A stretch of DNA of 64,000 nt from Ignelater luminosus (Eukaryota; Arthropoda; Insecta; Coleoptera; Elateridae), in NCBI GenBank assembly GCA_011009095.1, contig VTPC01003590.1, forward strand, positions 124,001 through 188,000, read 5' to 3'. Below are positions 55,801-63,843 of the stretch, one piece after another (positions within the stretch are counted from its first letter, which is position 1; each line of letters opens with the position of its first letter). The position numbers were made by a program, and so were the translations under genes. The notes beneath the pieces were generated by a model. That model had not been told where the DNA came from. It did no database searches and saw nothing but the letters and a program-made list of their open reading frames with translations.

Positions 55801-58800
55801 AAAAATATTGAAATACGACATGATTCCTACATTATTTAACTTTTCAGTATACTACTGAACAGGACCAAAATTGCAATATTTTCTCAAGCAAAAAGAAAAT
55901 CAAAATTAAAGTTAATGAGAGAAGTAAATAAAAGTTTTGAAGAATAACAAAATTTTTTGTCAACCATAAACCAAGGCTCAAAAATTACAAGAACTGAAAA
56001 AAGAGATGCCATAATATAAAACCAAAACTCAATAGATTCATTACTTATACAGTTACAGAATTCATAGAGCAAGAATTAAGTAGAATATAAGAAAACTCTA
56101 AAAACACCAGCATGCAAATAAAAGTGTGGCAATGAGACGTAAACAAAATTAAAATATTTATTTGTATCTAATATCGGCGTATATGTCATTAGTAAATAAT
56201 TGTGTAAGAAAATAGTTTCTTCCTGGAAAAACTTTAACCGCTTAGGCAAATAATATCCGACAGAACCGTTGTTGGACAAACAGCATTCAGCTTTTTTTAT
56301 TGTTATTATTATTAACTATTACACAGATATAGTAAATAAAATAAAATAATTATTTCTAGTATTACAGTTGATAATAGTCACGAGGAATATTTATGGTAAT
56401 TTTATTCAAAAATCTCAATATATTTTGAAATCAAAACCAATCTTGGTAGTTTTTATATTTCAGGTCACCTTCCTTTGTTCAAAATACATTTAACGTGTTT
56501 ACTATTAACATTCTTAAAATATGTTCTTAAATTATCTTCTACTTAAAACCTAAAACAAGAAGTAAATACATTAATAATGTGCATTGCACATGGTATTCGA
56601 GATTCTAACCTATCTTTTAGTACGTTAATGCTTTGTTCACTTAAAATTTAAATTCTTGACCTTGAATTAAATAAAATTACTCGACATTTTGCATTTTCTC
56701 ATTTTTGCATTAGATTTAGTTAGTTATTTCCTTTTCTCTTTGCATTCAAAGCTGATTTTCTAGTTTTAATATGTTTTCTTGCCTGTTATTGCAATTTTCT
56801 TAATAATCATAACATTAAATTTGACGTTTCAGAATTTGATAATAACTTATGTCATGCTGAAGTAAAAAAATTCAAAACAAATGCCATTAAAATCAAGTGG
56901 TTTTGATTTCTGGTTCCACATGTCCTAACTCTTATGACTAATATTATGTAGGAACTCTAATTTACTCCAACTTTATGCAACCTCTGGTGGTCATTCTTTA
57001 ACAAATGGGCTGTGATAAATCTTTTAATTTTGGTTTTAACAGTCAGATAATGGTTTCCACATGATGTAATGGTGAAGTCTTGCAGTAACTTCTCCCTGTG
57101 GAGAGCGTTTTTTAAGCAAAGGAATCATTTTTATTACATTTATGTACTTTTTAAAGAAACTGTGAAACAATCGATATTTGTTGACAGTTGTAACATGTGA
57201 GGTTATGGTTCTTTATGACATGTTATTTTGTAAACATAATATGACATAACCTCACAAATTATAACTGTCAACAGCTGTCATGGCTAACTCCAACTTCGTT
57301 TATTTTTAATTATTGCACAGTATAACTTTAAAATATTAGTGTTACTACTACATTTAAAACAAAAATTGAAATTTGATAAATAGTTTGGGTTCAAATTATA
57401 TTTTTATTATTATTCCTGAGACAAAATTGAAGCGATTAAACCGAACTTGCCTATTATATCCTAAAGTCCACCGTTTAGAGATACAGGGTGTCAAAGTTGA
57501 ATTTAAAATTTCTTGTTCTTTCAATATTTCAAGAATAAGGCGAGATATCAGAATGAAATTTTCTACACGCATGTTACTCTATTTTACGTAGGTAGCTTTG
57601 TGTTTGATATCCTTATCAGAGGTGGAGAATATGGAGGGGCTAATCCATTATCCTAAAGAAAAAATAAAAATCATTCAAGTAGATGCCCCATTGGGAAATA
57701 AGATTGACATATCTGAGGATTTTGGCCTCAGATGCACAGAGAAGTTTTTATTTCAAGCGTTCCACAGCTGGCATTCACACTGTATAGTATGAAAACTAAC
57801 ACCACTGTAATATTAGTAGATATTACATAATAGAAAAGTGAACATTCAGAAATGTGTTTATTATGAACTATACATAAAATTTAACTTTAATAACAAAATG
57901 AATAGAAAACATAAAACTATTAAAAAATTAATAAACAAACTGCTGCTCGCCTAATGCAATTCTTTAACAAATGGAATTCCTTACACGCTGTAATCTATCT
58001 GGCATGACTGATCAGCATGAACGAATTATTTTTGTGCAAAGATCATCCAAACTTTCAATTGGTTCTTCGTACATGTCGTTTTTCACTTTACCCCAAAGGA
58101 AAAAGTCTAAAGGCATAAGATCAGGGCTCTTGCTATTAATCTATTTTCAAAACTTGCACTTAGATAATTCCTCATTTTAATAATTTCTTCTATAAAATAG
58201 GTAAAACATTTTCAAGGAAATTTAAATGCATTTCTCCATTCCGGCTACCTTCAAAAAAATGTGGTCCAATAATGTCATCCCCAAGAATTCTGCACCATTA
58301 GGGGAAAAAAGTGAAAGTGACTTTTCTTGGGAATAATAATGATAATTATGTCTACTAACTTCCCTGCTTAATCTGAAAACAGTACAAGCTTTAAAAAGTC
58401 CTGATTTCTTGTTAATTCTTTTCGAATAAATAGACAAAACTATATACGTTGAGAGTAATCTTCCTTGGTTACGTGTTGAACTACAATAATACGAATGAGA
58501 AACACTGCACTAAAGTAAACATACCTGAGGTGATAAGCAAAGATGAAATACATTTTGCTTTCAAAATGTTGTGGACTAAGCTCTGACTAATTCCTGTGAG
58601 GATTCTCAGCAATTTCATGCCGATACAGTGACTTTATTAACTTTGTTGCTTGGTTTAATAAAAGTTCAATGCCCTCTCAAATTCTTTTCTAAGCGCTCAA
58701 AAGTAGTATGGACTGGGCTTCTTCTATTTGGGTAGCAATCTCTAACGTCTCATGTTTAAATCATAATTTCTTTCTAGCTTCTCCCAAAATAAGAAACATG

Positions 58801-60990
58801 TTTGTTTTTTCTTCATTAGAAAACATCATTGCAACAATATCTTCACAAACAATGACGGAAATAATCAAACACGTAATTTGAATGTCTTATTTTAGAAGCT
58901 GGCGTACTCTTTAATAAAGTTTTTAAAACTATATGTTTTCGTAAAGCCATCTGCGGAAGTATGTTGCCTATTGGTATGATGCAAGATAAAAAACTCACAG
59001 TGTATAATAGAATACAATTATTATACAGTGTGTTTCACCTCTCACCTTCACACCCTAGTATCTTGTTTATTTATTTTCTGATCGATTTGGTCATATATAC
59101 TAAACTTTAAAGCGATTATTTATGTAATTTTTAAATACTTTTACGGCAGCCACTTATCTACTGAGATCAAAAAGAAATACAAAAAATTGGAAAATCATTA
59201 TATTCTGTTATTAATAATAACTTTTCGCAATTTTTTTGGGTTATTTTGCATATTGTCATAATATTAATTTTTCTCTTCTTCTTCTCTATTCCTTATCTCC
59301 TTTCGAGCATCGGATAATTTTAATTATTAAAAATCAAAATCTTTTGATCAAAATTATGTTTGATATGACAGTTCTCAAACTTAATTGTTTCAAAACAAAA
59401 TCAGTGGTGTAAACAGGCAAAAAAAAGAAATGATAAGGAACCAAAGAGCCCTCTTGATTAGTTTTAAAACATCTGAACAAAGTGTAACTTTTGTTTATTA
59501 AAAATTTCCTTAAATAAATAAAAATCAAAGTTATAAGAGATGAGATGTCATTAGCATTACAAGTAATGAAAGGTTAAATAATAATTAGGAGTTGTACTAT
59601 AATATATGAATCTCAAAATGACAACCAATGTTTTCTAATAACTTTTTAATTTTCTGTTTCTTTTTTAAAAACTGAAAACTGTGTTCTGTAATCAGATATC
59701 CATGATATGCAAACTGTGTTGCCTACCTATTGTACATTTTTATATTATAGAATTCAAAGTAGGTTTTGAAATGATATTTTTGCAATAGTATACTTTGAAG
59801 TTTCACTAAAAGTTACTAAATAAATATTTATAAGTTAAATGTCTGTCATCATTTGCGTCATTTTTAAATAAACATGAGTTGTCAATATATGAAGTGACTT
59901 TTGGTTTTTAATTTGCTGTACACTGCAAAAATGTACTAAAATCAAAGCCTTCTCTGAATTCTATAATTAAAAAATGGGCTTTATGTTTTATTTATACCTG
60001 TAATAACTTAAATTGGGCACACTATATTAGACATTTTTTTAAGCAAATGTGTAAATAATTAGAGGAAAATTGAAAAATTGGAATTTATTTATAAAATTTT
60101 GCTTAATTTTCATAACACTGTTTAGTAATTAGTGTGTTTTTACAAAAATGGCTTGTATTTATTTCAAAACATTTCTTTGACTTACCAGTCAATAATGTCA
60201 TTACATAAAATCTACGTGCATCAAGATTATAATGGCAAATGCTTTTTTTTATATTAATGATTTGTTAGTGAGATATTTACAATTACAGGTGACATGCTCA
60301 AAAATCAATATGTAATAAGAATTTTGGGTACGGTTTTACATTATCTTTAATACAAACAAAGGGGTAACAATAACTTGATCATATCAATCCTTTTTAATAT
60401 GGTTTTCTTTTTATTTCCATACAATAATTGTATTGAGTTATCTATAAAAAGTTTGAAATCAGTGCTTTCTACAAAAACTAGGATGGTACTTTTGGATAAC
60501 TTCATAATTTAATTTATTTAAAAACATTTTGTAAAATTTTATGCTCTTTCTTTTGCTTTGAAAACATTTTTTTATGTAACTATCATAGTTTTCCCTTTGA
60601 ACTCATGTTTTTTGAGGAAGCAACCACCTGGGCCATCCAAACTTTTTTGATCCTTAATCTACATATAAAATTTAACAACTTCCCATAAAAATCTGTTGGA
60701 TAGGTTTTTAAAACATGTTTTAAAACATTCGTATCAATATTAACATAACATTGCAGACAATATCAATCAAATCAATCAATCAAATAGTTAGTTTTTAATT
60801 TTGAAACACCTTTTTACTATTTACTTATTTTTTTTATATTTTTCCACATATACAAGCATACAAAGAAGTTAAATAGTAAACTTATACGGCAGGCTCTTAC
60901 CTTTAAAACTATTTCAAATTCCTTCAAAGCATCAAGTGCTATTTGGTCCGCTTCTGCATATAACTTAACCACCTCATCGAACTTACTCAT
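31872..60990 (-). CDS. INCENP: INCENP, inner centromere protein (chromosomal passenger complex scaffold)
   Basis: Five coding exons on the minus strand: 60901-60990, 50832-50994, 49494-50764, 32154-32838 and 31872-32089. They total 2427 nt and encode 808 aa; all junctions are GT..AG and keep frame (phases 0,1,0,1). The start is 'MSKFDEVVKLYAEADQ'; an upstream in-frame TTG at 61020 is not needed. Domains in order: an N-terminal centromere-targeting helix (1-60); a long charged, disordered middle with repeated TRTK-type basic motifs (85-508); a highly charged single alpha-helix/coiled coil (about 579-695); then an acidic 'YDSDDSN' stretch, the IN-box ('FTVPAW', 'NLKEFFPSIEP') and the C-terminal TSS motif 'KRTSSAIWNRSG' (about 780-791), which Aurora B phosphorylates in known INCENPs. 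It scaffolds Aurora B, Survivin and Borealin at centromeres and the spindle midzone. Introns 1 (9.9 kb) and 3 (16.7 kb) are full of transposons. The segment between 'EPHKL' and 'KRTSS' is shorter than in vertebrate proteins. Confidence 0.93.
33626..33947. mobile_element. Harbinger-like MITE, 322 bp, TAA target duplication
   Basis: The left end GGGGCCATCCTTAAATTACATAACGC mirrors the right end, which reads reversed GGGGCTGTTTTTAAATTACATAATGC. TAA flanks both sides (33623-33625 and 33948-33950), the 3-bp duplication of PIF/Harbinger elements. It has no transposase. Confidence 0.75.
34110..34925 (+). pseudogene. Relic of a repetitive insect ORF with C-terminal CXC metal-binding motif
   Basis: Several frames chain together: 'AEDADTSILASAVDVATAF', then 'VVVVGEDTNLLVILTAST' (34160-34225), 'FFGKGKLKLLKALGTNN' (34370), 'FNLASLHPTKAASRQHSMRA' (34560-34620), and finally 'CCTCDKGCDGGCSCRKNGMK' (34750-34810) with a continuing Cys pattern. 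The GEDTDLLVLLTA and cysteine-rich tail combination occurs, from memory, in many near-identical uncharacterised proteins of insect genomes, which suggests a mobile origin. A PIN/FEN-like nuclease fold is possible for the D-rich front but is not shown. Frameshifts near 34170, 34350 and 34700 and a stop in the tail disable it. Confidence 0.6.
35104..35325 (+). repeat. Candidate 5' LTR of the copia relic
   Basis: The segment begins TGTTAAAAATGTG, ends ACTCATCA, and is followed at once by GGTTATGGACAC, which resembles the half-initiator-tRNA primer site of insect copia elements. No matching 3' LTR was found, so the boundaries are tentative. Confidence 0.4.
35520..38350 (+). mobile_element. Ty1/copia retrotransposon relic (gag-protease-integrase-RT)
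   Basis: The domain order is that of copia. Gag is at 35534-35932 ('AKEAWDNLQKAYENKGL', 'RRLSLLRIFF'). A zinc knuckle is at 36088 ('CYKCHQQGYKASEC', C-x2-C-x4-x-x4-C with the usual His replaced by Tyr). Protease is at 36255 ('WSIDSGCTNHMTGG'). Integrase is at 36640-36950 ('HSDLCGLVEKSHSGARYLLT', then 'FIDDFTRKTFGYV') with a deletion before 37067. RT is at 37690-38340 ('WRAAMEEEYLSFKENRAWTL', 'VKCKWIFKLKKG', 'YTETFSPVVR', 'YVDDIIMLCN'). At least five frame breaks exist, the RNase H region and the 3' LTR are absent, and the element cannot be active. It lies inside INCENP intron 3, antisense to the gene. Confidence 0.85.
38720..38940 (+). pseudogene. Fragment resembling a YqaJ-type exonuclease C-terminus
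   Basis: The plus-strand piece 'QGRDYCDFIIYSKNDFSIER' followed by 'LLPKLKTFYINCMLLEI' matches the end of YqaJ-like recombinase domains found in repetitive insect proteins (CDFVVWT..D...ERI..D..FW...LPKL..FY...LLPE). The catalytic front half is missing. The stretch 38360-38720 between copia and this piece is unrecognised. Confidence 0.5.
39431..40425 (+). mobile_element. Mariner-family transposase, nearly full length but frame-broken
   Basis: The coding sequence can be followed for about 330 residues with shifts near 39690 and 40255. The N-terminal HTH ('LGFSHRFVYQAVQLFKDTGV', 'EDRPRPGRPCS') is followed by 'FFTDKKISTVEESFNKQNDR' (first Asp), 'GVTSLHFCEKGMKTSAKIY', 'SWSFQQDSAPAHKVKKTQ' (second Asp) and 'WSAASPDLNP' (third acid region). 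The tail 'AAIDDWPNLLEVCLRANG' ends with a stop at 40423-40425. If the acid slot five residues after SPD is the third catalytic position, the spacing fits a DD37D-type lineage; here that slot is disrupted. Terminal repeats were not identified. It is the best preserved transposase in the window. Confidence 0.85.
40430..42230. other. Unrecognised intronic DNA
   Basis: AT-rich with a few A- and T-runs; no gene, repeat boundary or RNA feature could be supported. Confidence 0.4.
42295..43018 (+). mobile_element. Non-LTR retrotransposon RT fragment
   Basis: The first frame (42302-42574) has 'LIKAFDRIKREYMWKVLKER' and 'FKQGCVISPLLFNIMLDE'. After a shift, 'LELSYADDMVVFGSTEENL' carries the RT active-site box YADD (42607-42618), followed by 'VKYLGGITTSVEAVEDEIHG' and 'ILTHTCESWTTNE'. 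The 5' part (endonuclease) and the 3' tail are missing. The right side is cut abruptly at about 43018, where a minus-strand relic starts. It belongs to the same broad LINE type as the 52-54 kb relic. Confidence 0.8.
43042..43449 (-). pseudogene. Fragment of a multi-copy insect ORF (YqaJ-associated family)
   Basis: A 135-aa open piece on the minus strand with 'LKENILNGPWHIMFCKDVN', 'YKYFCKRPKTGE', 'DVDTNQAESFNSLVNKFVGG' and 'KRINFLLGESYKTRCFAAVS'. From memory, this DSN..E.FNS...KFVGGKR..F....SY..RC pattern lies upstream of a YqaJ nuclease domain in many uncharacterised insect proteins, so it may be another part of the family seen at 38.7 kb, here in the opposite orientation. Why such ORFs are so repetitive is not known to me. 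The piece has no start or stop of its own and is truncated. Confidence 0.5.
43837..44371. mobile_element. hAT-type MITE, 535 bp, perfect 8-bp target duplication
   Basis: The ends CAGGGTTG and CAACCCTG are inverted. The identical flanks CAACAAAA lie at 43829-43836 and 44372-44379. Inside each end are GATTTAAATCA / ATCATTGATTT words. It is non-coding. Confidence 0.9.
44585..45456 (+). pseudogene. LINE ORF1: PHD finger plus coiled coil plus RNA-binding-like domain
   Basis: After the ATG at 44585 comes a PHD-type C4HC3 zinc finger ('CEKCSDSLPAD', 'CYGCNAKFHYIC', then 'WRCITCK'). A long acidic/basic coiled coil follows ('ELEDKCKKLEKQLNEIEI'). Then comes a domain like the L1 ORF1 RRM region ('HNLIIEGIPD', 'DLEAVHRLPANKYGSKPIIV'). 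A +1-type shift near 45318 breaks the frame; in the other frame it continues 'YLMYEAKKRNIYKFVWFKNS' to the stop at 45454-45456. PHD-bearing ORF1 proteins are known in CR1-like LINEs; they bind element RNA. Confidence 0.8.
45516..48343 (+). pseudogene. LINE ORF2: endonuclease and reverse transcriptase, broken
   Basis: The endonuclease (exonuclease-endonuclease-phosphatase fold) starts 'VKIFQLNIRSISKNFDKLL' and includes 'RNDGVIAFVKDDL', 'ITSLYRCHD', 'IGDINIDILQF' and 'CIDHILLK..ITDHYVTI'. The RT follows with 'VIPIFKKGSKKDIKNYSPIS', 'QYGFREGMSTQNAITNL', 'FLDLAKAFDTVSHEKLL', 'GVPQGRVLGPILFILYINDL' and the active-site YADD (47577-47588). The C-terminal part is 'FDFLAPRFYNLLPRHFLN'. At least six stops or shifts inactivate it. 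Confidence 0.85.
48583..48613. repeat. ATAA tandem tail at the LINE 3' end
   Basis: Seven or so AATA units directly follow the LINE 3' UTR and mark its 3' end. Confidence 0.8.
48620..49490. other. Intron 3 sequence 5' of the LINE tail
   Basis: No gene recognised. The 112-aa frame at 48971-49309 lacks any family pattern. A CA microsatellite (49455-49470) lies 24 bp inside the intron from the exon 3 donor. Confidence 0.45.
52250..54540 (+). mobile_element. Non-LTR retrotransposon relic (endonuclease, RT, C-terminal domain)
   Basis: Plus-strand frames, badly broken. An endonuclease remnant at 52330-52460 ('NRETRNNLGI', 'YALTENSTVDE', 'EDLQKEIGKRQ') is followed by 'RIKLESLKILNKAQEYSEQL'. The RT has 'IPED.KXNIIVPIHKKNDS' near 53480, 'DQDLLYADDILLIVTTPQES'-like text with YADD at 53820-53831, and 'IDGKQLQNIQNLKYLGIIIS' at 53970. 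A C-terminal tail with 'YPKKILEMK.DGKRPRGRQR' and 'RGKTIEQAKTLTRNRKNYNR' ends near 54525. This tail is common in insect LINEs. The 190-aa minus-strand frame 52125-52697 is only its shadow. Confidence 0.8.
54640..55260 (+). pseudogene. Gag-like (LINE ORF1) fragment with zinc knuckle
   Basis: A 105-aa frame (54661-54978) with 'SIIVKPKDQSQREALTKSGI', 'LKKINPVVSEIQIKNVKSI' and 'RIELNLQEQTM' resembles the ORF1/gag region of R1/Jockey-type non-LTR elements. About 170 bp later a knuckle-like 'CPLCAGDHAVKNC' (C-x2-C-x3-H-x4-C) is visible at 55160-55200. The two together support a gag origin. It may or may not belong to the LINE relic next to it, in which case the domain order would be unusual. Confidence 0.5.
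55314..55353. repeat. 40-bp perfect palindrome (17-bp arms)
   Basis: TGCAAAGGAAATAATAA, a 6-base loop, then its exact reverse complement. It is followed by an ATT run that may have helped create it. Confidence 0.85.
55476..55636 (+). repeat. Two-copy tandem duplication, period 79 bp
   Basis: Both copies begin GGTGATC and share TGATTGGTTGGAACCAGA.ATCATG.AATA and TTTAATTTCAATTTT.AATC at the same spacing. Confidence 0.8.
57180..57272. repeat. 93-bp fold-back element
   Basis: The left arm GTTGACAGTTGTAACATGTG and AGGTTATG is mirrored by CATAACCTCACAAATTATAACTGTCAAC at the right. Centre about 57226. Confidence 0.8.
57955..58440 (-). mobile_element. Mariner-family transposase relic
   Basis: On the minus strand, in order: 'VSRHNYHYYSQEK' (58380-58340), 'WCRILGDDIIGPHFFEGSRN' and 'GEMHLNFLENVLPIL' (58295-58205), then after a gap 'KSPDLMPLDFFLWGKVKNDM' and 'YEEPIESLDDLC' (58130-58045), ending 'MPDRLQRVRNSIC' stop near 57970. 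The segment carrying the second catalytic Asp (usually QDGAPPH) is deleted between the last two blocks. It is a different mariner lineage from the copy at 39.4 kb. Further N-terminal remnants may extend to about 58870 but are not convincing. Confidence 0.75.
59340..60030 (+). repeat. Dispersed repeat B, long copy
   Basis: 59364-59480 matches 18654-18810. 59696-59730 matches 13273-13306 (ATATCCATGATATGCAAA, GTTGCCTACCTA). 60006-60040 matches 13312-13350 (ACTTAAATTGGG.ACACT). The order of blocks suggests one longer element from which the other copies are pieces. Confidence 0.65.
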
Positions 60991-61602
60991 TTTCACAAAA
61001 CTCACACCTTTTTCACTCAAAAAGTATTTTATTAAATTTTAAAATAAGTAATAACCGCTTCTATCTCGTGTAACCCTAGAAGACCGTTACGAAGTAAATT
61101 GAAGTTATTTGACAGTTCTCGATTTTAAATTTTCCTATGGCTGGTTCACAATTACTTACTCTAACTGAAGAATGAAATATCTTTCTAGAATTATTTCAAA
61201 GGCTTAAAAATAATAATTTTATAGCATCTTCTAAAGCAGCTATCTTTAAAATATTTTTTTTTAGTAAAACCTTGTTAGGATATAGAAATTACTAAAAAGC
61301 CGCAATTTGTGAACTTGCCTTGGATTGGAAATTTCTGGAAGAATTTAGAAAAACGGAATTCCCTGCTAATCGCTGCCAGCGATGAATTTGTTGTATTTAT
61401 AACAATTAGCTTGCGAATATCGCATATTAGCAAATTAGAGTTTAACATAATTAAAATTGTGAAAAATTTCCTTTGTTTTGTTGATTTCCAATCAATGTTA
61501 TTTTTGTGAAAATGATACTTGTCCTATGAGATCATTGGCAATTAGGCAAATTCGTTTGACATACTAACATAAATTTCGGTTGACATTTGTACTAAATTCG
61601 AA
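60991..61602. promoter_or_regulatory. Shared divergent promoter region of INCENP and RUSF1
   Basis: The 612 bp between the INCENP ATG (minus) and the RUSF1 ATG (plus) must hold both transcription starts unless a 5' UTR is spliced from elsewhere. I see no clear TATA box in a convincing place and no CpG island. Several short AT tracts are present. The claim rests on gene geometry, not on a recognised promoter element. Confidence 0.55.
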
Positions 61603-63468
61603 ATGAATAGGCAAGAGATTTTATTAACAGAACAATGTGGTACTTTAGGAAGATTAAGACTTTATGTCAAAGATGAAGGTAAGAAAACGCTTAATAAGAA
61701 TTCTAGTGTGTTGTGACATGATTGTTTTAGAACACAACAGAGTTGTGAGATTAAGTTCTTCCGACACATTTGCAAAGTCTTTCACTCATAGACTTCAGGA
61801 TCTGTTTCGTGAGATCTTTTTGCCTCATGGCTATCCAGATAGTGTAAGTGAAGATTATTTAGAGTACCAAATTTGGGATACCGTCCAAGCATTCTGTAGT
61901 ACAATTACTGGAACGTTTACCACTCAAGCTATATTAAAGAGCGTAGGGGTTGGGGATGCAAATGCTACTCCGTTTGCAGCAGCTTTTACATGGATTATGA
62001 AAGATGGTACTGGAATGATTGGTCGTATTATTTTTGCATGGTGGAAGGGGTAATCGAAATCGATGCATTGCAGTGGTAAATATTGATAATAAAGTTCTGT
62101 TTTAGTAACGGCTTGGATACAGATTGTAAAAAGTGGAGGTTCTTTGCTGATATTTTAAATGATGCTGCTATGTTTTTAGAACTCTTGGTACCATATATTA
62201 GTAATGTTTCACTTCAGGTTTTATGTATTACTACTTCGATGAAGGCTGTAGTAAGTGTTAACAGAAGAATTATGTAGTCACTGTTGCATGTTTGATTAAT
62301 GTAGGTTGGTGTAGCAGGAAGTGCTACCAGAGCTGCTATAACTCAGCATCAGGCAATACAGGGTAATATGGCTGACGTATCGGCTAAGGATGGCAGTCAA
62401 GAAACTTTTGTAAATCTCATTGCCAGTTTTGTTGGAATAGTACTACTAGCTATTGTTACGGATGGGCAGTAAGTTGATGGATGTAATTGTAAGTTTTATA
62501 ATAGTTTCAAATGAAACTGCATCTTCCAGTTATCAGTGGTTGGTATTTTTAATCTTTACTTTCATACATCTAATGGCCAATTATTTTGCTGTCTGTTCAC
62601 TCAACATTCCTCACTTAAATATTGCTCGTTTAGTGCTTGTGTTACGTACCTACTTAAGGTTTGATACGGTACCAAACCCGTTGCATGTGAATCGAAAGGA
62701 ATCAGTAGTTATTGGATTCGGCCAGAGTGGTACGAATGAAATTTTAAGATGATAAAAAATGAAACACTTAGTAATTTTTTGTTTCAGTTAGGGAGATCTG
62801 TGGATTTGATATTGAAGTTGGAGAACCATTGACTAGAATACCTTTGACTACAACTTTACTTGAATTGACTCAAATGGTAGATGTTTATAAAAATTCAAAT
62901 TACTTTCTCTTGCCTGATATTAGAAAGAAAGTGATTTATATAGCTTTAGAAAAAGGTGAAAGTCCAAAAGATGTTATTTCAGCATATTTTCATGCTGTTC
63001 TACTAGGCATCGTTATATGCTATTATAATCAAGTTCCTGTGGTAAGATGATTTATGTTTATTGTATCTTATGGATATTAAAATTGTATGTATATATTTTA
63101 GAACGTGTATTCCAAGCGGCAACTTCGGCTTGTAACACCTATAATGAGAGTGTATTCAGCCTTAAAAACTTTCTCAAAAAATCTTACGAGCATAGAAGAA
63201 TCAGTACCATTGGAAATGTTGAGAACGTTTAATGAATTGGTTACTCAGGAAATAACTATGTTTTTCACTGCTTTACGAATTAACGGTAAGTTAGGTTATG
63301 ATTTCTATTTTTATTTAATAATTTTGAATATTGTGCGCAGGATGGGATATAAGCACCCATTCAATTGAAGCAGGCCAATGGCGAGCTCAATGGAAAACAA
63401 GTACCGAGAAAAATAATGACGATGGTGTACCTGATTATGTTCAAAACAAGCATAGTAAATCTGAATAA
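61603..63468 (+). CDS. RUSF1: RUS family member 1 (DUF647 protein, C16orf58 orthologue)
   Basis: Eight coding exons: 61603-61678, 61731-62049, 62106-62250, 62305-62468, 62530-62729, 62788-63041, 63102-63285 and 63341-63468. They total 1470 nt and give 489 aa (human about 468). All seven introns are short (about 52-61 nt), GT..AG and frame-keeping. The DUF647 block shows the family's hallmarks: 'LPHGYPDSVSEDYLEYQIWD', 'GTGMIGRIIFAWWKG', 'WRFFADILNDAAMFLE', then 'NMADVSAKDGSQETFVNL'. The C-terminus ('INGWDIST', 'GQWRAQWKT') also matches the family. Hydrophobic stretches around residues 140-240 fit its description as a predicted membrane protein. Plant relatives (ROOT UV-B SENSITIVE) act with vitamin B6 signalling; the animal function is not settled. 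It is divergent from INCENP and convergent with RWDD4. Confidence 0.95.
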
Positions 63469-63481
63469 ACAGTACCTACCA

Positions 63482-63782
63482 AATAAAATTTGTTTTGTTA
63501 TGGTTTTGGGTCAATTATGTATTGTTGTGGAAATCTTTATATTCACTGTTGTGATAAAGAGTTACATAACAGGCATGTACCATGCAGGGGAAGCAATAAA
63601 AAGTATTTCTTCCTTTCTTTTATCTGTAATGGATGTGCCAGGAGAAGTAGAAGTTTGATACAATATATAAACATTGAAAGATTCATTGGTTCCCCTGGGT
63701 GACACATGCTGAAATTACTATTTTTTCTATATACATATACTTCTGTTTTGTAAATTTTTAAATGTGCAATTTTTTAAATAAA
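63482..63782 (+). terminator. RUSF1 3' UTR with two candidate poly(A) signals
   Basis: AATAAA occurs at 63482-63487, only 14 nt after the stop, and again at 63777-63782, about 310 nt after it. The second has a more usual distance. It lies beside the minus-strand signal of the convergent gene. Confidence 0.45.
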
Positions 63783-63784
63783 TA

Positions 63785-63790
63785 TTTATT
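63785..63790 (-). terminator. Poly(A) signal AATAAA of RWDD4
   Basis: TTTATT on the plus strand gives AATAAA on the minus strand, 54 nt after the RWDD4 stop and only a few bases from the plus-strand RUSF1 signal at 63777-63782. Confidence 0.5.
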
Positions 63791-63843
63791 ATTTTTTTAA
63801 ATACGGCTACAATTCACATATAAAATGTATTCAGAGCAAATCT

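Larger units (their letters stand above)
50995..60900 (-). other. INCENP intron 1 (9.9 kb), rich in mobile elements
   Basis: The donor AAAG|GTAAGA at 60901/60900 and the acceptor TTTAAAG|AGA at 50994 bound the intron. It contains a LINE relic, a gag-like fragment, a tandem duplication, two palindromic structures, a mariner relic and repeat B. The stretches 51230-52240 and 55640-57170 hold nothing I can name. Confidence 0.8.

Noticed and set aside
57484..57510. CAGGGTGTCAAAGTTG, possible end of the 58-kb mariner relic
   Set aside because: The only candidate partner near 59030 (TACAGTGTGTTTCACC) is in the same orientation, not inverted.
61018..61020. Upstream in-frame TTG as INCENP start
   Set aside because: The ATG at 60990 begins the conserved N-terminal helix; a non-AUG start is not needed.
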